Positions 1 to 8,000 of a stretch of DNA of 10,453 nucleotides are shown here, piece by piece. The translations under genes were made by a program, and so were the position numbers. The DNA is taken from contig CACXVS010000055.1 of NCBI GenBank assembly GCA_902771155.1, positions 1 to 10,453 on the forward strand. The letters run 5' to 3'. The DNA comes from an uncultured Prevotellaceae bacterium (GTDB taxonomy: Bacteria; Bacteroidota; Bacteroidia; Bacteroidales; Bacteroidaceae). Position 1 is the first letter of the stretch; every line of letters begins with the position of its first letter. The notes under the pieces were generated by a model. It did not search any database and was not told the DNA's origin. It saw nothing but the letters and a program-made list of their open reading frames with translations.

Positions 1-151
1 CGATACGATCCTTCACGCTGCCGCCAGGATTAAAAAACTCTACTTTGGCAATCACGGGTGTCTCAAGACCCTTTGCCTGTGAATACTTGTTGAGCTCCAG
101 AAGTGGGGTGTTGCCGACGAGCTCAGTCAGCTGTTTTGCAATCTTACTCAT
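1..151 (-). CDS. cysK: Cysteine synthase A, N-terminal part (runs off left edge)
   Basis: This is the first 50 codons of O-acetylserine sulfhydrylase, the cytosolic PLP enzyme that makes cysteine from O-acetylserine and sulfide. The visible protein starts [20 protein letters not shown] and ends [10 protein letters not shown] at the window edge. VGNTPL near residues 12-17 and the GGSVKDR segment near residues 43-49 are typical of the cysteine synthase/beta-replacing PLP family; the lysine in SVKDR (about residue 47) is the expected Schiff-base lysine. The ATG at 151 fits because an AAAGG ribosome-binding sequence lies 8 bases upstream and a Bacteroidetes-type promoter lies about 40 bases upstream. 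The rest of the gene is outside the window, so CysK versus a close paralogue (CysM, cystathionine beta-synthase type) rests on the N-terminus only. It appears to be transcribed separately from the gene to its right. Confidence 0.9.
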   Translation of the reverse strand, partial: MSKIAKQLTELVGNTPLLELNKYSQAKGLETPVIAKVEFFNPGGSVKDRI

Positions 152-191
152 AATCCTTACCTTTTAAAAAATTAATAATAATTTCTGGGTG

Positions 192-222
192 CAAAGGTAC
201 GGCGTATTTCATAACCCCACAA
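192..222 (-). promoter_or_regulatory. Bacteroidetes-type promoter of cysK
   Basis: On the minus strand a TACCTTTG -7 element lies at 199-192 and a TTG -33 element at 222-220, separated by 20 bases. This matches the Bacteroidetes sigma-ABfr consensus (TTG, 19-21 bases, TAnnTTTG). Transcription should begin near 187, giving a leader of roughly 36 bases before the cysK ATG. Seen in sequence; activity is inferred. Confidence 0.65.
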
Positions 223-243
223 TACCTTTTGCATGTTATTCGC

Positions 244-261
244 ATACCATAAACATGGTAT
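244..261. repeat. Perfect 7-bp inverted repeat upstream of cysK
   Basis: ATACCAT at 244-250 and ATGGTAT at 255-261 are perfect inverted copies around a 4-base loop. The element lies 21 bases past the stop codon of the sialidase-like gene and about 22 bases upstream of the cysK -33 element. No T-run follows it on the minus strand, so it is a poor intrinsic terminator for the sialidase-like gene. It could be an operator for cysK or a weak mRNA 3' hairpin. TTTTGCAT also occurs twice in direct orientation nearby, at 227-234 and 261-268. No function can be assigned from sequence alone. Confidence 0.4.
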
Positions 262-282
262 TTTGCATAAAATCGCCCATTT

Positions 283-1455
283 TTAGTCCTTTTTTGCCAA
301 AGAAATGACCGTGCATTCCACGTTTTCCTTGTTAACGGAGTAGCAGACATAAAGCGAATTGTTGTATACGAAAGCCTTGGGATAGTTGAAGCCCAAGGTC
401 TTGTATCTACCCTCGTAGCGTCTGGGAGGCAGGTCGTCAGCCTTCCCACTACGGAGCAAGATGGCATTGTCAAACTTGACACCATCCTGACTAAGCAGTA
501 AAACCAAAGGCCAACGCCATTTGCCGTTTGCAGGACAGCAGACCATATAGGAAGTACTATCGGGCAGGTTGCCTGCACATTGTTTCGTACGGGCATCCAG
601 AATGTTGGTTATTTGTGGTTTGCTCCAAGTTTCACCTCTGTCGTGACTGACGGAAGCCAGTTTACGGAAAGTGCTCTTCTGGTCGCGAAACAGCATAACA
701 ATGGTTCCATCCGGTTGTACGTATTGACTAGGCTCTAACTCACGGGATTGTTTGCCTGCATCTTCTGACTCAAAGGCGGCTTTTTGCCAGCCATGATGCC
801 CAGTAGGATCATCTGTATAGACTGGACAGATGTGTAGTCCTGGCATCATGTGCGAGGCCCCAATCAGACGACCATCAGGAAGGGTGTAAGGGTCTTGTTC
901 CAGAACACCCGCCATCGGCAGTCCGTCTGCCATCCTTACCAGTTGAAGTTCACTCCAGGTCTGACCGTCTGTGGTTGTCATATAATAGGTACGTCCACCT
1001 CGTGGTTCCAATCCCTTTTGCCAGATGTCGATGAAGGCCGTCAGCGTATCACCTCTTACCAGCCAGCCACCGGATGTGCAATAAAACTCATCAGTAGGGA
1101 GGGCCAGAGGCTGGGGCGCACTCCAAGTCATTCCTTCGTCAGCACTGATACTATAGGCCACCCAGGTGTCATCGCTGTCTTCGTCCTTTGGAGAACTCTG
1201 CCACATACAGTATAGTTTACCTTTAAAGGCGGTCATCACCACCCCATTGGCATAATGATCAGTAAGGTCCGTCGCTGTGAAGATATTAACTGTTCTGACA
1301 GCCTCATTTCCTTGAAGTCCAAGTGTCTCATGACATGTTGTGTCGATGACCCCATCAGCCAGATAGGGCAAATTGTCTGCCTCCATGTTGTTTGGCACCA
1401 TCAGCAACAGCAGCGCAGAGATGAGTTTTACGGTAGTTTGCATACGATTCTTCAT
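283..1455 (-). CDS. Secreted sialidase-superfamily (BNR/Asp-box) protein
   Basis: A 390-residue exported protein with a beta-propeller signature. Residues 1 to about 26 form a signal peptide (basic MKNR start, then a leucine-rich core LISALLLLMV). Asp-box repeats are seen at residues 104-111 (SADEGMTW), 161-167 (TTDGQTW) and 270-277 (SHDRGETW), with a degenerate one near 322-328. An ELEPSQYVQPDG stretch (about 239-250) followed by LFRDQ, and a C-terminal FNYPKAF (about 356-362), resemble the Glu, Arg and Tyr regions of exo-sialidase-like enzymes. No clear N-terminal FRIP-type arginine motif is visible, so true sialidase activity is uncertain and another glycan substrate is possible. The ATG at 1455 is chosen over the in-frame ATG at 1554: it places the signal peptide at the N-terminus, has AGGAAAG just upstream, and lies downstream of a good promoter that the longer start would put inside the coding region. 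Confidence 0.75.
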   Translation of the reverse strand: MKNRMQTTVKLISALLLLMVPNNMEADNLPYLADGVIDTTCHETLGLQGNEAVRTVNIFTATDLTDHYANGVVMTAFKGKLYCMWQSSPKDEDSDDTWVAYSISADEGMTWSAPQPLALPTDEFYCTSGGWLVRGDTLTAFIDIWQKGLEPRGGRTYYMTTTDGQTWSELQLVRMADGLPMAGVLEQDPYTLPDGRLIGASHMMPGLHICPVYTDDPTGHHGWQKAAFESEDAGKQSRELEPSQYVQPDGTIVMLFRDQKSTFRKLASVSHDRGETWSKPQITNILDARTKQCAGNLPDSTSYMVCCPANGKWRWPLVLLLSQDGVKFDNAILLRSGKADDLPPRRYEGRYKTLGFNYPKAFVYNNSLYVCYSVNKENVECTVISLAKKD

Positions 1456-1458
1456 AAA

Positions 1459-1465
1459 CTTTCCT
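1459..1465 (-). promoter_or_regulatory. Ribosome-binding site deciding the sialidase-like start
   Basis: AGGAAAG on the minus strand, with its AGGA core six bases before the ATG at 1455. It is one of the few clear Shine-Dalgarno sequences in the window and supports the downstream start codon. Confidence 0.6.
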
Positions 1466-1475
1466 AATATGACGG

Positions 1476-1506
1476 CAAAAGTATGAAAAAAAAGAGAATA
1501 AACCAA
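1476..1506 (-). promoter_or_regulatory. Promoter of the sialidase-like gene
   Basis: On the minus strand a TACTTTTG -7 element lies at 1483-1476 and TTG at 1506-1504, with a 20-base spacer, matching the Bacteroidetes consensus. The predicted start near 1471 gives a short leader of about 16 bases. It faces away from the plus-strand promoter at 1527-1534. Confidence 0.6.
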
Positions 1507-1526
1507 CTTACTATGGGATTTTTTCG

Positions 1527-1534
1527 TATATTTG
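1527..1534 (+). promoter_or_regulatory. -7 element of the SMP-30/hydrolase gene pair
   Basis: TATATTTG is a perfect TAnnTTTG -7 element, followed about 28 bases later by the ATG at 1563. The expected -33 position (about 1504-1507) carries no TTG on this strand; it coincides with the -33 element of the divergent promoter. RNA polymerase binding at the two promoters could therefore be mutually exclusive or regulated together, which is an inference. Confidence 0.5.
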
Positions 1535-1562
1535 CCGAACAAACCAACAAACAAATATAATA

Positions 1563-2462
1563 ATGTATAAGGTTCTTATTATGGCAAGCATGATGCTCAG
1601 TGTGATGACTGCATGTGCTCAGACGCCCTCAAATGATATCGTTGCAGAAGGGGAAACCCCTGTAAGAGTTGCTGATTCGTACAGTTTCACAGAAGGACCC
1701 GCAGTTGATGCAAGGGGCGATGTCTACTTCACCGACCAGCCCAACAACAAGATTTACCGTTGGGACTGCGAATCCGGACAGATCACACCGTTTACTGATC
1801 AGAGCGGTCGCTCTAACGGGATGTACTTTGATGCCCAAGGCAACCTGATTGCTTGCGCTGATATGGACAACCAACTCTGGTCTTTCGATATAGAAGGTCA
1901 TTCTAAGATACTGATCACCGACTATCGCGGTAAGTTGATGAACGGCCCCAACGATGTGTGGATCTCAAGGAATGGAGGTTATTATCTCACTGATCCTTAT
2001 TTCAAGCGCGACTATTGGACACGCGACCCAGAACGTCAGCAGCCTGTAGAAGGCTTGTATTATCTGGCACCTGGAGCCAAACAACTGGTCATGCTTGACT
2101 CCACACTCAACCAACCCAATGGTCTTGTCGGCACGCCCGACGGAAAACATCTGTATGTCGCCGAGGCAAAGGCAGATAGAATCCTGCGATATGACATTCA
2201 GCCAGACGGCTCCCTGACGAACCGCCAGGTGTTTGCCAATATGGGGTCTGACGGGATGACGATCGACGACCAGGGGAATATCTATCTGACTGGCGACGGG
2301 GTGACCGTATTCGACAAGAATGGTCAGAAGATAGCACATTTCCCCATTCCCGAGGACTGGACTGCCAACGTTTGCTTTGGCGGAAAAGAGCGTAACATCC
2401 TATTCATTACCGCCTCTAAATCCGTCTATACCTTGAAGATGCTAGTCCATGGGGTGAAATGA
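1563..2462 (+). CDS. SMP-30/gluconolactonase-family lipoprotein
   Basis: A 299-residue six-bladed beta-propeller of the SMP-30/gluconolactonase/LRE-like family, which hydrolyses sugar lactones or related cyclic esters using a divalent metal. Expected metal and substrate residues are present: E44 in FTEGPAVD, N130 in GPNDVW, N186 in NQPNGL and D230 in GSDGMTID. Typical repeat signatures (DARGDVYFTD, TPDGKHLYVAE, DDQGNIYLTG) run through the protein. The N-terminus is a lipoprotein signal with a lipobox-like VMTAC and lipidated C18; no acidic surface-export tag follows the cysteine, so a periplasmic location is the simplest inference. There is no clear Shine-Dalgarno sequence, only an A-rich leader. 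The stop codon overlaps the start of the next gene by four bases, implying translational coupling. The substrate (gluconolactone, another lactone, or none) cannot be read from sequence. Confidence 0.82.
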   Translation: MYKVLIMASMMLSVMTACAQTPSNDIVAEGETPVRVADSYSFTEGPAVDARGDVYFTDQPNNKIYRWDCESGQITPFTDQSGRSNGMYFDAQGNLIACADMDNQLWSFDIEGHSKILITDYRGKLMNGPNDVWISRNGGYYLTDPYFKRDYWTRDPERQQPVEGLYYLAPGAKQLVMLDSTLNQPNGLVGTPDGKHLYVAEAKADRILRYDIQPDGSLTNRQVFANMGSDGMTIDDQGNIYLTGDGVTVFDKNGQKIAHFPIPEDWTANVCFGGKERNILFITASKSVYTLKMLVHGVK

Positions 2463-3100
2463 AGAAGATATTGTTCCTACACGGATTCTATGCCAGTGGC
2501 CAGTGCATACCGGCGATGGCTTTGCGCGAGGCTTTCGCGGACCGTGCGGAGGTGATAACACCCGACTTGCCGATGCACCCGAAGGAGGCAGTCCGATTCA
2601 TCCGCAAATTGATAGACCGTGAACAGCCTGACCTTCTGATTGGCAACAGTTGCGGGGCATTCTATGCTCAGATGGTGGCGCCCGTCGTGGGCATTCCAGC
2701 CTTATTGGGCAATCCGCACTTCAAGATGACGGAGTTCCTAAAGCAGCGCATCGGCGAGCATCAGTACAAGTCACCACGAAAGGACGGCAAGCAGAACTTT
2801 GTCATTGATGAAGCCTTGATTGAGGCGTTTGCCGAAATGGAGGCTATTCAATTCAATCATTACAATCCCGACTTCCAAGACCGTATCTGGGGCTTATTCG
2901 GCGAGCAGGACACGCTGGCACACTTTGAACCGCTCTTCTTGGAGCACTACCGCCACTCGTTCCACTTCCCCGGTGGTCATACCCCGACGGCAGAGGAAGT
3001 CCGTGACTGGTATGTGCCATTGGCCGAGAAACTCCTTAACGACATAAAAAATTACGGATTAGTGTATTCAACAAGCAAAAATGATGAAGATAATAGATGA
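2459..3100 (+). CDS. YqiA-type alpha/beta-hydrolase (predicted esterase)
   Basis: A 213-residue cytosolic hydrolase resembling the YqiA/UPF0227 esterases. A complete alpha/beta-hydrolase layout is visible: oxyanion-region LHGF at residues 7-10, nucleophile elbow GNSCGA with S64, acid D151 in LFGEQDTLAH, and histidine H174 in FPGGHTP. There is no signal peptide. It starts in the ATGA overlap with the SMP-30 gene, so the two are probably co-translated. The last 15 or so residues (after LLNDIK) run through AT-rich, spacer-like sequence and overlap the next gene by 20 bases, so the conserved fold probably ends near residue 195. E. coli YqiA acts on small acyl esters in vitro; the substrate here is unknown. 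A joint role with the upstream lactonase is possible, but the proteins are predicted to be in different compartments. Confidence 0.75.
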   Translation: MKKILFLHGFYASGQCIPAMALREAFADRAEVITPDLPMHPKEAVRFIRKLIDREQPDLLIGNSCGAFYAQMVAPVVGIPALLGNPHFKMTEFLKQRIGEHQYKSPRKDGKQNFVIDEALIEAFAEMEAIQFNHYNPDFQDRIWGLFGEQDTLAHFEPLFLEHYRHSFHFPGGHTPTAEEVRDWYVPLAEKLLNDIKNYGLVYSTSKNDEDNR

Positions 3101-3689
3101 TAAGTTAATGAACGATCTGGCAGAAGAAGCCAAGAAGTCTCCGAGACTGAAGAAGAATTGTTTAGAATGTCTGGAAACGAAACCCACCAAGGATATCTAC
3201 CTTGCAGGAGGCTGCTTCTGGGGAACGGAACATTATTTCAAGCAGATTAAGGGCGTGGCCATTACGGAAGTGGGATTCGCCAACGGTCATACGGAGAACC
3301 CGACATATAAGGAGGTCTATACTGATACGACGGGCTTTGCAGAGACCGTCTTCGTGCGGTTCTATCCTGATGTCGTGAGCCTCGAATTCCTGTTGCAGAT
3401 GTTCTTTAAGGCCATCGACCCCACCAGTCTCAACAAACAGGGACACGACGAGGGCACTCGTTATCGTACTGGTGTCTACTATACCGACCCTGCGGATTTA
3501 CCCATCATTGAGAAGGTATTTGCCGAAGAGCAGAAGAACTATGAGCAACCCTTGGCCGTAGAGAAGTTGCCTCTACAGAACTTCTACACAGCCGAAGATT
3601 ATCACCAGGATTATCTTGACAAGAATCCAGATGGCTACTGCCATCTGCCTCTGTCGCTATTCGAATTTGCAAGGAAAGCATCTCACTGA
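3081..3689 (+). CDS. msrA: Peptide-methionine (S)-S-oxide reductase with odd N-terminus
   Basis: A 202-residue MsrA, which reduces the S-form of methionine sulfoxide in proteins. The hallmark GCFWGTEHYFK is present with catalytic C45; GFANGHTENPTYKEVYTDTTG, the NKQGHDEGTRYRTGVYY block, the AEDYHQDYL motif and the C-terminal NPDGYCH (C187, likely resolving cysteine) follow in normal order. Other MsrA proteins usually begin only a few residues before the YLAGGCFWG strand. Here about 38 extra residues precede it, starting MMKIIDDKLMNDLAEEAKKS and continuing PRLKKNCLEC, which resembles the start of WbuC-type cupins. Starts at 3081 or 3084 are equally plausible and no Shine-Dalgarno sequence is visible. 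The gene overlaps the hydrolase by 20 bases and its stop overlaps the convergent TolC-type gene by 7 bases. MsrA identity is firm; the origin of the extension is inferred. Confidence 0.93.
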   Translation: MMKIIDDKLMNDLAEEAKKSPRLKKNCLECLETKPTKDIYLAGGCFWGTEHYFKQIKGVAITEVGFANGHTENPTYKEVYTDTTGFAETVFVRFYPDVVSLEFLLQMFFKAIDPTSLNKQGHDEGTRYRTGVYYTDPADLPIIEKVFAEEQKNYEQPLAVEKLPLQNFYTAEDYHQDYLDKNPDGYCHLPLSLFEFARKASH

Positions 3690-5017
3690 CCAATGGTTTG
3701 CCTGTATTCCAGTAATTTGTTCTGGTAGTCGGCAAAGGCATCTGTGCGTTTGTCACACGACTGCTGGTAGAGCATCTGAGCCTCGAGTAAGTCGCTCATC
3801 TTTGAGATACCTGCTTTGTAATAGTTGCGATTCAGGCGCAGGTTTTCTGCGGCCTGTTCGATACTACGCTGAGACAGGAGCAACTGTTGATACGACTCCT
3901 CCACCCCATTCCAGGCATTTTGCATACGGATCTGTAGCAGTTGGGAATGATCCTCTAGTTGTTCAACGGCTTTCTGGTGCTCAATCTTGCGACGCTTGAT
4001 GGCATGAGAACCGCCCCACCAGTCGGAGATAGGTACACTGACAGTGGCAAACACCATCCCGAAATTTGTGTTATTATCTAGCAGGTTATGGTAGTTGTAG
4101 CCTGCGCCGACGGCGACTGATGGCAGATGCTGTCCAACGGCCATCTTCTTCTGGAGATTAGTGGCTTCCACCTGTTTGCCAAGCAACTGGTATTCTGCAG
4201 TTCCCAACAGTGCCTGACGATGGTCTTGTTTGGTCATCAGCGGTGAAGTGACGTCAGACTGATAGGATATGACAAACGTGGTATCACTCAGACCGCAATA
4301 CTGCGACAACAACAGACGAACAATGGAGAGGCCGTTATTCAGTTTCAGCCGCTGACTCGCGAGGTCGTTCTGACGCAGTTGCACCTGCAACAGGTCGTTG
4401 GGCATGACCAAACCAGCGCGCACAGCCACATCCACATCTTTGTGGATATCAGCCAACAGCGTATCCACAGCCTCGATGGTCTTCATTTTCTCCTGCATCG
4501 AGGCCAACTGCCAGAAGTATTGTTCGGCAGTCTTCTCCACTTCGTTTTCCGACAACTGCAACTGCAAGCGACTCACATCCTCACCCACTTTGGCCAATTT
4601 GTTGCCATTGATGATCTGACCACCTGCGAAGACGGGCTGCACAGCCATCAGCGAACCGATGGTGCCGTTTTTCATCATCGAGATACTGATGGGATTACCC
4701 AAAGCTGCCAATGCCTCTGCGGGCAACGACTGAGCCAAAGCCGCCCCCAGTTCTGGCGATATGCTCTCTGAGAGGTTCAGTGTGGTTTGTGCCATACCTT
4801 GGTTGGCATTAAACCAGAGCCCAACACCGCTTACGTTGGGGAAATATTTCGTAAAGGCCTCTTTGCGCTGCTGCTGGGCAGTCTCAATGTTGTATTTGGC
4901 ACTACGGATGGCGATGTTGTTATGGAGGGCAGAGTCTATCATCTGCTCCAAGGTATAAGTCTGTGCCGAGGCAGAAAGTGTAAAGCCTATGGCTATCAGT
5001 GATAATATCTTTTTCAT
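3683..5017 (-). CDS. TolC-family outer membrane efflux channel
   Basis: A 444-residue outer membrane factor, the exit duct of the RND pump encoded just upstream. A Sec signal peptide (MKKILSLIAIGFTLSASA, cleavage before QTYTL) starts the protein; TLEQMIDSALHNNIAIRSAK and the later long heptad-like helices (for example about 325-440) show the duplicated TolC coiled-coil layout. The VQPVFAGGQIINGN segment and the second-half counterpart VSVPISDWWGGSHAIKRRK are the typical paired beta-strand and G-rich turns at the membrane barrel. The ATG at 5017 is preferred over the in-frame one at 5041 because it puts the signal peptide first; it follows the pump stop codon after two bases (TAA-TT-ATG). The 3' end overlaps msrA tail to tail by 7 bases, leaving no room for a separate terminator. 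Confidence 0.9.
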   Translation of the reverse strand: MKKILSLIAIGFTLSASAQTYTLEQMIDSALHNNIAIRSAKYNIETAQQQRKEAFTKYFPNVSGVGLWFNANQGMAQTTLNLSESISPELGAALAQSLPAEALAALGNPISISMMKNGTIGSLMAVQPVFAGGQIINGNKLAKVGEDVSRLQLQLSENEVEKTAEQYFWQLASMQEKMKTIEAVDTLLADIHKDVDVAVRAGLVMPNDLLQVQLRQNDLASQRLKLNNGLSIVRLLLSQYCGLSDTTFVISYQSDVTSPLMTKQDHRQALLGTAEYQLLGKQVEATNLQKKMAVGQHLPSVAVGAGYNYHNLLDNNTNFGMVFATVSVPISDWWGGSHAIKRRKIEHQKAVEQLEDHSQLLQIRMQNAWNGVEESYQQLLLSQRSIEQAAENLRLNRNYYKAGISKMSDLLEAQMLYQQSCDKRTDAFADYQNKLLEYRQTIGQ

Positions 5018-5019
5018 AA

Positions 5020-8000
5020 TTACTTTGTACTTACTTTCCAATAAATGACGGGGAGCATGGTGACTACCATGATGAGTGAGCCGATACCACCTGCGAAGAT
5101 GGTGACACCCACGGGCATCCAGAACGAACTCTGAGCGATGATCATCGGCACCACACCAACGGCAGTAGTGGCTGTGGTGAGGAAGATAGGCACCATACGC
5201 CGCTTACCGGCCTCGTAGGCAGCCTGACGGACAGCGTTGTTATAAGCCTGGCGATCCACCGTCCAGTCACCATGCTGGGCCACATGCTTCTTGATCAGGT
5301 CGATGGCATGTTCGAAGATCAGGATCTCGTTACGCATAATCATTCCCATCAGCGTGATAAGACCGAAGATGGAGGTCAGTCCTAAGGCACGGTTCATAAG
5401 TCCCAGACCGATGAGTGCGCCAGGAATCATCAGTGCTAAGGCCGCCATACAGACGGTAGTCACACCATACTTTCTGAAGTTGAACAACAGGAAGAAGAAC
5501 ACGATAATCTCAGCGATAAAGATACCACCGATAATCTGTGGCATAGCCTCATCACCGTATTCAATCTCACCTCCCACCTCCGTACGCACACCTTGCGGCA
5601 ATTCAATCTCTTCGTTCATGATGCGGGCAATCTCTTTCTCAATAGGAGCGGTATAGACCCCCTGTGCAAACTGAGCCGTCACCGTGATACAGCGCTCGCC
5701 ACCACGATGCATGATACGGCTCTCGCTCCACTTGGGAGTGACCTTGGCAATCTGTCTTAGAGGCACTGTGGAGTTGGTGCTTTGCAGACCACCCGATACC
5801 ATCGATGCTGGCGATGCAATGCCCAGATTGGCCACATCCGAGAAGGTCATATCAGTATCGTCCTTCACCACGATGGGTAGTTCATAGTTGTCCTCCCAGA
5901 TCTGTCCCACACGTAGGTCGCTTGATGTGGCACTCAGTGCCAACTGGGCGGTAGTACGGGTAATGCCTAATTGAGCCGACGTCACAGGATCAAGTTCGAC
6001 GTTGATGATGGGATAAGGCTGCAGATAGTCGGTATGAACCCACTCCAGTTCCGGCATTTGGCGCATACGTTCCATCAACCGCTCCGCCACCACATGCAAC
6101 GAGTCGAGGTTGTCGCCATAGAAGCGGTATTCCAGTTCGCTCACCTCCAGATAGTCCAGACGCTTGAACTTCACGTAGGCATTGGGGAACGCCTCACTCA
6201 ACTGGGGCTGATACTGAGCTAAGAGGTCGAGTGTGGCTTTGTCGCTCTGGGTATTCACGATGAACTGTGCATAGTTGTTACCTGCCATCTGCGGGGCATA
6301 GGCGTCCATGAATCTTGGTGACGAACAGCCGATGAAACCCGTGATGCCAGTGATACGATCATCCTTCTCCAGCACGTGTTGTACGGAGTCGGCTATCAGT
6401 TCCGTCTCAGCCAGACCTTTACCCTCGGGCAGGAATATCTCCACAGCGAACTGGTCGCGGTCGGCATAGGGGAACAGACGGATCTTCAGCGTAGGCGCTA
6501 TCAGCGTTGAGAGCAGAATGACGGCGATACCTCCACCGATTGTTAGCCACGGATTGGCAAAAGTCCAGTCTAATACCTTATTATACGTACGCTGTACCCA
6601 TTTGGTAATGGCGTTACCATCGGTACTCACTTTGTCGGGTTTGATGATACGCGTTTCGAGGAACGGAATCACCGTCACCGCCAGTACCAGCGACACCATG
6701 AGGTTGATGGTAATCGTGACGGGGAAGTCTTCCAGACAGTCGTGGAACATACCCTTCATCGTAATGAGGAAGGGATAGAAGATGGCACAGATACAGATGG
6801 TGGCCAACAGCATCGGCATGAAGTATTGGCGTGCCGACTCAATGGCGGCATCAAAGGGCTTAAAACCTTTACCCAAATATTCCAAATAGCCATCGATCAC
6901 CACGATCGAGTTATCGACAATCATTCCCAATACCACGATCAGTGCCGCCAGTGTCACGATGTTCAGTTCGATACCCATCATATACATGATAGCCACACTG
7001 ACGAATGTGCTCAACGGGATGGTGATGGCCGCTACAATGGCCGAACGGATGGGGAACAGCACCATCATCACCAGGATAATAATCAGCATCGATATCAGCA
7101 GGTCGCGCAGGAAGTCACTCACACTCTTCGCCACCACCTTGGGTTTATCGGCGATGCGGGTCACGTTCACATCCTCGGGCAGCTCATTCTGACGAAAATC
7201 GTTCAACACCTGATCCACCTCCTGACCGTACTCCACCACGTTATTACCTGGCGTCATCTCCATCGACAGCAGTACACACGGGTGCCCATCCTGTTCGATA
7301 CGACTCGACATCGGCTCATATTCGCGTACCACACGGGCCACATCTCTCACACGCGCCACCTTACCCGTCACAGGATCTGAGAAAATAATCTGGTTGGCTA
7401 TCTCCTCTTCGCTATTCTCCTGGGCCTCTACATGGATAGGCACCTGCTGGTCATCATCGCTGATGCCACCACTTATCGTAGTGATGCCCTGGGCCTGCAG
7501 ACGTGAAAAGAGCATCTGCTGACCAATGCCATAGGCCTGCAGCCGCTGACGATCGATATAGAGACTGATCTGCTCTTTCTGTTCACCGAACAACTTGACA
7601 TTCGCTACTGACGGGATACGACGCAGACGGTCACTCAGGTCGTCGCTATATTGTTTCAGTTCACGATAACTGCGCTGGTCGCTCTCGATGGCGATGAGCA
7701 ACGCCGAGGTATTACCGAAGTCATCGTTCACCACGATGGCCAACACCCCACTGGGCAACTGCGCCTTAAAACCGTTCAGGCCGTGTTTGATCTTCGACCA
7801 CACTTCATCCTTGTTGTTCACATCATCGTTCAGTTTCACCATCACGATACACATGCCATTCTGACTCTGTGTGGTGGTCTTCTTACGATTTACCTCACCG
7901 AAGGTAAAAAGGTAACGCTCCAAAGGACGAGCCACCTGCTGCTCTACCTCTTCTGATGTAGCACCAGGATAGACTGCCACCACCACACCCTGTCGGATGG

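Noticed and set aside
244..261. Intrinsic terminator of the sialidase-like gene
   Set aside because: The stem is short and AT-rich, and no T-run follows on the minus strand, so only an inverted repeat is reported.
144..596. Minus-strand frame of 150 codons across the cysK promoter region
   Set aside because: It overlaps the sialidase-like gene in another frame and runs through the cysK promoter and ribosome-binding site; the protein looks random.
1456..1554. Longer start for the sialidase-like protein (ATG at 1554)
   Set aside because: It would bury the signal peptide 33 residues inside and place a good promoter and ribosome-binding site within the coding sequence.
3616..3999. Plus-strand open frame crossing the msrA/TolC convergent junction
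   Set aside because: It lies in another frame over two clearly conserved genes and its protein has no recognisable family features.
6742..7380. Long plus-strand open frame rich in His and Gln within the RND gene
   Set aside because: It is antisense to a fully conserved RND coding region; its composition is what reverse reading of that gene gives, and it has no promoter or start signal of its own.
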